Of a stretch of DNA of 64,000 nucleotides, positions 59,786-64,000 are shown piece by piece. Every line of letters starts with the position of its first letter. Within the stretch, counting starts at the first letter, position 1. Below the pieces are notes generated by a model. The model was not told where the DNA came from and did not search any database. It saw nothing but the letters and a program-made list of their open reading frames with translations. A program made the position numbers and the translations under genes. The stretch comes from Psoroptes ovis. Its lineage: Eukaryota > Arthropoda > Arachnida > Sarcoptiformes > Psoroptidae. Location: NCBI GenBank assembly GCA_002943765.1, contig PQWQ01000003.1, positions 3,347,501-3,411,500 of the forward strand. Direction: 5' to 3'.

Positions 59786-62700
59786 ATGACTGATTCAAAA
59801 TGTTTACTGTTGATTCATAAATCATTCAAAGGAATGGACGATGAAGAGCTGACAATTGAACCTGGTCAAATTGTACAATTGATTAGAAAATTTGATAAAT
59901 ATTGGTATGAAGTTTATTATGATAAACAGATTGGACGTATACCGATTGATTGTTGTCATGAATTGAAAAATAATGAACGATTTGCATTGGATAATATACG
60001 AATTACTAAAAGTCAACGATTATACATATCAAAACATGATTTTATCAATAATTGTGAAGAAGGTGATTTAAGATTTTCATGCAATGAAATAATCATTGGT
60101 AAGAAATTATTATGATTATTCAATTTTTTTAATCTTCAATCATTATCTGTTGAAGGTTTTTATGCTGTTAATGATGATTGGTGGAATGGTTGTCGTGTTA
60201 ATTCCGTCAAACGCTTACCGACAACAAATCAATTGGTTGTGAATGATTCCGATTGCGGAATATTTCCATTGACATATGTCTGGGAATTACGAGATGATTT
60301 ACTTCCCGATTACATTTTTGATGAACAAGGAATATGCATTGTAAATATTAATAATGATCAAAATGTTGCCAACTCAATAAATTGCGATTCAATAGTTGAA
60401 AAAGAAGTGATTAAGACATCATTAAATTATGAAGACTCAAAGAAATATTTATATCTGGTTAAAGTAATTAAAACAATGGAAGCTAAACTTGAGCAAGAAA
60501 TTGATCTACCTGAATTGAATGAAATATTAGGTATCATAAAGGATAGTGATCCACTTTATTATGAAGGTGAATCTTTGTCAAGAAAAATTCGTGGAATTTT
60601 CCCTAAAAATTTTGTTAGTAAAATTAATGATTCAGACACTGTTGCTGCTTATAATCATTCGAATAATTCATCAATTAATTGCTCACCAATACCGCCATCA
60701 TTCAGTCCTCCACCACTTCCAGCTGACATATTCGGTTATCCAAGTAAGTCATAAATTTTTTGAACAAACATCATTATTAATGATCTGATTCCATAGTTTC
60801 GAAAAATGCAGGATTTGCTGAGTATAGCACTAATAATGATGATTATACCAAAAACAATGCGAAAGATGAAGATTTACCACCATCATATGAAGCAGCTATG
60901 ATGAACTCATTAGTCGCACAACCTGTTGCTTATGGTTATGCTAACTATATGTTTAACGAAATGGAACCATATGGCCGAGTTTTGTATGATTTTGATGCTC
61001 AAGATGATTCAGAATTAAGTTTGCGTCGTGATCAGATTGTGCGTTTAATTCGTCATTATGATAGTGATTGGATGGAAGGCGAAATCGATGGTCGTAGAGG
61101 ATTTTTTCCACGTAATTACATATCAATCATTGTCGATTGTAAAGAACAAGTTGATCAAAAACAAAATGACTCGAAACAAAATGATCAAAATCAAGTTGAA
61201 GCTATTGATTTTCCACCCAATTCATTTGCTAAAATTATTCATGATTTTGATGGAGAAATGGAACAAGATCTAAAAGTGCATACCGGTGACATCATAACAA
61301 TGCTTAGACGTTTTACGACTACTGATTGGATTGAAGCAAAAGATTCTTCGGGCAATGTTGGTTTTGTACATATGAATTTTTGTCAACCCTTTGAAAATAC
61401 ACCAACAGCGCCAACACCAACTGATAGTGCATCAACATCGAATATTTATCCACAACTTGTTGATGTCGAAAAAGAAGAAAAAATCGAAGCAAACAATGCT
61501 AATCCGCCAACAGTTTCATCTACTGAACAGCAAATACGACCAGTTAGACGTGCACCAGTTTTACCACGTGATCCAAATTATTTTCCAACATTTAATCAAT
61601 TTTTAATACAAGAAAAGCAAGAACATTATCAATTTGATTTAGATGGGCATGAAACATCGTTAAATCAAACTGATGGATCAAATATGAAATCTCAAAAAAC
61701 TCATGAACAAAATCAGGTATGTTTATTGATTATCATTTCGAAATATTCAATATTTTCCTCATTTATTTGACAGCGTGAATGTGTCATAACTGAATTGATA
61801 CAAACCGAAAAAGATTATTGTTTTGCATTGAAAATATGTGATCAAGTATTTACATCAAGTGAATTTGAAGCCAAAAAAGTAAACGTTGACGTTGATAAAC
61901 TATTGTCCAACATGAGAAGTATTATTGATGTGTCTAAAAATTTATTGAAATTATTCGATAATTATGTCCATAATCGTTCATATCATGATCAAAGAGTTGG
62001 CATTTGTTTTTTAGATTTAAAATTCAAAATCAATGAGAGTTACACTCAATATTGCCGTAATCATGATTCGATGCATACATTGTTGAAATATTATGAAGGT
62101 TTGTTATTGATTTTCATATGTCAATTTTAATTGACCAGAGATGTTTCAATTTTCTTCTATTCATAGGAAACAAAATTTCGCAAAGTTATATCAAAAATTG
62201 CCTGGGAAGAATACAAGAACAAACAAATTGTTTTGATCTATCATCGATGTGGATAAAACCAGTGCAAAGAATATTGAAATATCCATTATTATTGAATGAA
62301 TTATTGAAACATACTGAAAATGATCATGTTGATTATGAACCATTAAAAATGGCCATACAAATGATTACCGATATTGCAACTCGTATCAACGAACATAAAC
62401 GGCGGCAAGATTTAATTGAAAAATATTGCCGTAAAAAAGATCCGACCATAGCCCAAAAGTTACGAAATTTATCAAGACATTCAGTGATGAAAAAGAGTAC
62501 ACGGTTAAAATATCGTATCCTATCGACAATATTTCATGCATCAAGTGTCATCGATAAAGATTATGATGCTGCATTGAGTTCATTTAATGAAATGGAAAAA
62601 AATATCCGAACATTTGTTGAAAATTTAAAAGAATTCCTTGATTCATTATCTAAATTTAATATTGAAATATTGTCAACAATGGAATCATTCAATGAATATG

Positions 62701-64000
62701 GAAATTTTCGTCATCATCCACGTTTTCATTTTGAAAAAATACGTCAAAAATATTTGCTAATATATCGTGATTTGTTTGATAAATTTAAAAAATCAATCGA
62801 AAACAATGTCATTAAAACATTGGTAATTTTATTGGAAAAATTTTCAAGTCCAAAACGATTAATCGAAAAACGTAATGATAAACGTTTAGATTTTGAAGCT
62901 GGCCTAAAGAAATTTGCACCAAATTCTGACAATTTACATGTGCTGAAAAATACATTCGATGCATTAAATCAGCAATTATTAGACGAGTTGCCGATTTTAA
63001 CAAGTACATCGATAAAAATATTTGAAAATCGAATCAAAAAATTTTTGTATGAATATAAACACTTTATTGGCTTAGTGGCAAAAAATCAATTAGATTTATA
63101 TGAATTGCCACTGATTAATAATGCTAAATTTGAGTATTTTTCTGACATTGAACAAACATTTCGAATCAAATATAATTTAAATTTTGAACAAATGTTAAAA
63201 GACTTTACATTATTACATACAAGTAGTTTTCAAGATGCATCATCATCATCATCATCATCGACTTCATCATTTCCTCGATTCGGTTCAAAACGTAGTAGTA
63301 ATACATGGAAAAATGCCGTGCCGATCAAAACAATAGGTCCAAATACTGAAAATCAACAGTCATTCACTCCGTCTTCGAGCAGTAAAGCTGAACAATCATC
63401 ATCTGTTAATCAAATGCAACAAGAATCTCATCGAAAAATACTCATGAAGAAATATTCTGCAGAAAATTTATATAATGTACTGAAAAATTACGAACCATGT
63501 GATATACTCGAAATTAATGTGAACAAAAATGATTTGGTTGGTGTTATCAAATACAAAGAACCAAATGGTAATGATAATCGTTGGTATATTGATCGTGGAT
63601 TTGTACAAGGTTTTATACCGAAAAATTTATTAACACCATTCCAAAATCAATGGGAACAACAAGAATCAACGACCATGGAAATGAATCGTTATGATGAAGT
63701 CCCTAATGATGATATCCCAGTAGAAACGCCACGTTATTATTCAACAGTTCCATTATTTGAATATTCTAACCTTGAATCAATCCCAGAATCAGCAAAAACT
63801 ACTGCCGAAAGTAGTAAAAAAATCAATGAACTGAATGAATTTGATCCATTAACCTCTACGTCCACATTCCAAAACAATGATGATGATAATCATTATCTTG
63901 CAGCATATCCATTTAAATCATCAGGATCGAATCAATTATCAGTGAATTATAATGAAGAAGTTCATGTTTTATGTAAACAAGATATGAGCGGTAATCAAGA
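59786..64000 (+). CDS. DNMBP: Dynamin-binding protein (Tuba) homologue, 3' end beyond window
   Basis: Cdc42-type RhoGEF scaffold that links dynamin and actin regulators at membranes and cell junctions. Exons: 59786-60098, 60156-60743, 60797-61716, 61774-62098 and 62167 onward, open to the window end (at least 1326 residues). Five SH3-like domains lie near residues 5-60, 78-149, 201-259, 360-416 and 442-499 (clearest: RVLYDFDAQDDSELSLRRDQ with GFFPRNYIS). A DH domain spans about 610-805 (ECVITELIQTEKDY, then WIKPVQRILKYPLLLNEL). A BAR domain covers about 807-1037. Two more SH3 domains begin near 1150 and 1291, the last cut by the window edge. Human Tuba has four N-terminal SH3 domains, so the fifth is notable. 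PPSYEAAM near residue 335 is a possible ligand motif. The gene follows RAB21 on the same strand. Confidence 0.93.

Noticed and set aside
1..64000. CRISPR arrays, rRNA, tRNA, bacterial operons or origins
   Set aside because: Spliced eukaryotic genes throughout. Repeats are microsatellites and transposon ends, and no RNA gene fold was found by eye.

Overview
The window is animal nuclear DNA, very AT-rich (I estimate near 70% or more A+T by eye), with small GT-AG introns, long homopolymer and trinucleotide runs, and proteins rich in Asn, Asp and Gln. Product similarity and composition suggest an arthropod, most likely an acariform (astigmatid, dust-mite-like) mite. The species is an inference. 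I see no bacterial, organellar, rRNA, tRNA or CRISPR sequence.

Layout. 1-2.6 kb: non-coding. 2.6-5.1 kb (+): IFT70/TTC30, a core intraflagellar-transport subunit. 5.7-9.9 kb (+): an FBF1-like coiled-coil protein, so two cilium genes sit head to tail, each with an RFX X-box-like motif upstream. 10.0-10.8 kb (-): ribosomal protein eL18, convergent with FBF1. 12.9-25.2 kb (+): Rabconnectin-3A/DmX, a regulator of the V-ATPase, with a 10.28-kb first coding exon. 25.9-26.4 kb (-): TXNDC17/TRP14. 26.9-28.6 kb (+): LIN37 of the MuvB/DREAM complex. TXNDC17 and LIN37 are divergent and share a short promoter region that carries a 187-bp hAT-type MITE. 29.3-31.3 kb and 41.8-43.5 kb (both -): two diverged paralogous secreted proteins with a conserved core and a conserved intron position. 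Between them lie a 669-bp foldback palindrome and about 8.7 kb of apparently non-coding DNA that contains a 52-bp micro-hAT element. 48.4-54.9 kb (+): a small two-exon gene of unknown function. Its 6.2-kb intron holds a young, antisense, gag-only LTR retrotransposon (48621-51755) of BEL/Pao-like type. 58.2-59.0 kb (+): RAB21. 59.8-64.0 kb (+): DNMBP/Tuba (SH3 domains, DH, BAR, SH3 domains), cut by the window end.

The genes do not form an operon. Functional neighbourhoods are IFT70 with FBF1 (cilium base and transport) and, more loosely, RAB21 with Tuba (endosome, dynamin and actin). I found no wholly new multi-gene system. The strongest new observations are the intact gag-only LTR element 29 bp from a splice donor, the foldback palindrome that should give long dsRNA, the hAT-type MITEs with perfect 8-bp target duplications, and the paralogous secreted pair with a His/Asp-rich tail in one member.

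Exon boundaries were set by hand from GT/AG sites, reading-frame continuity and family alignment from memory. No search was run.
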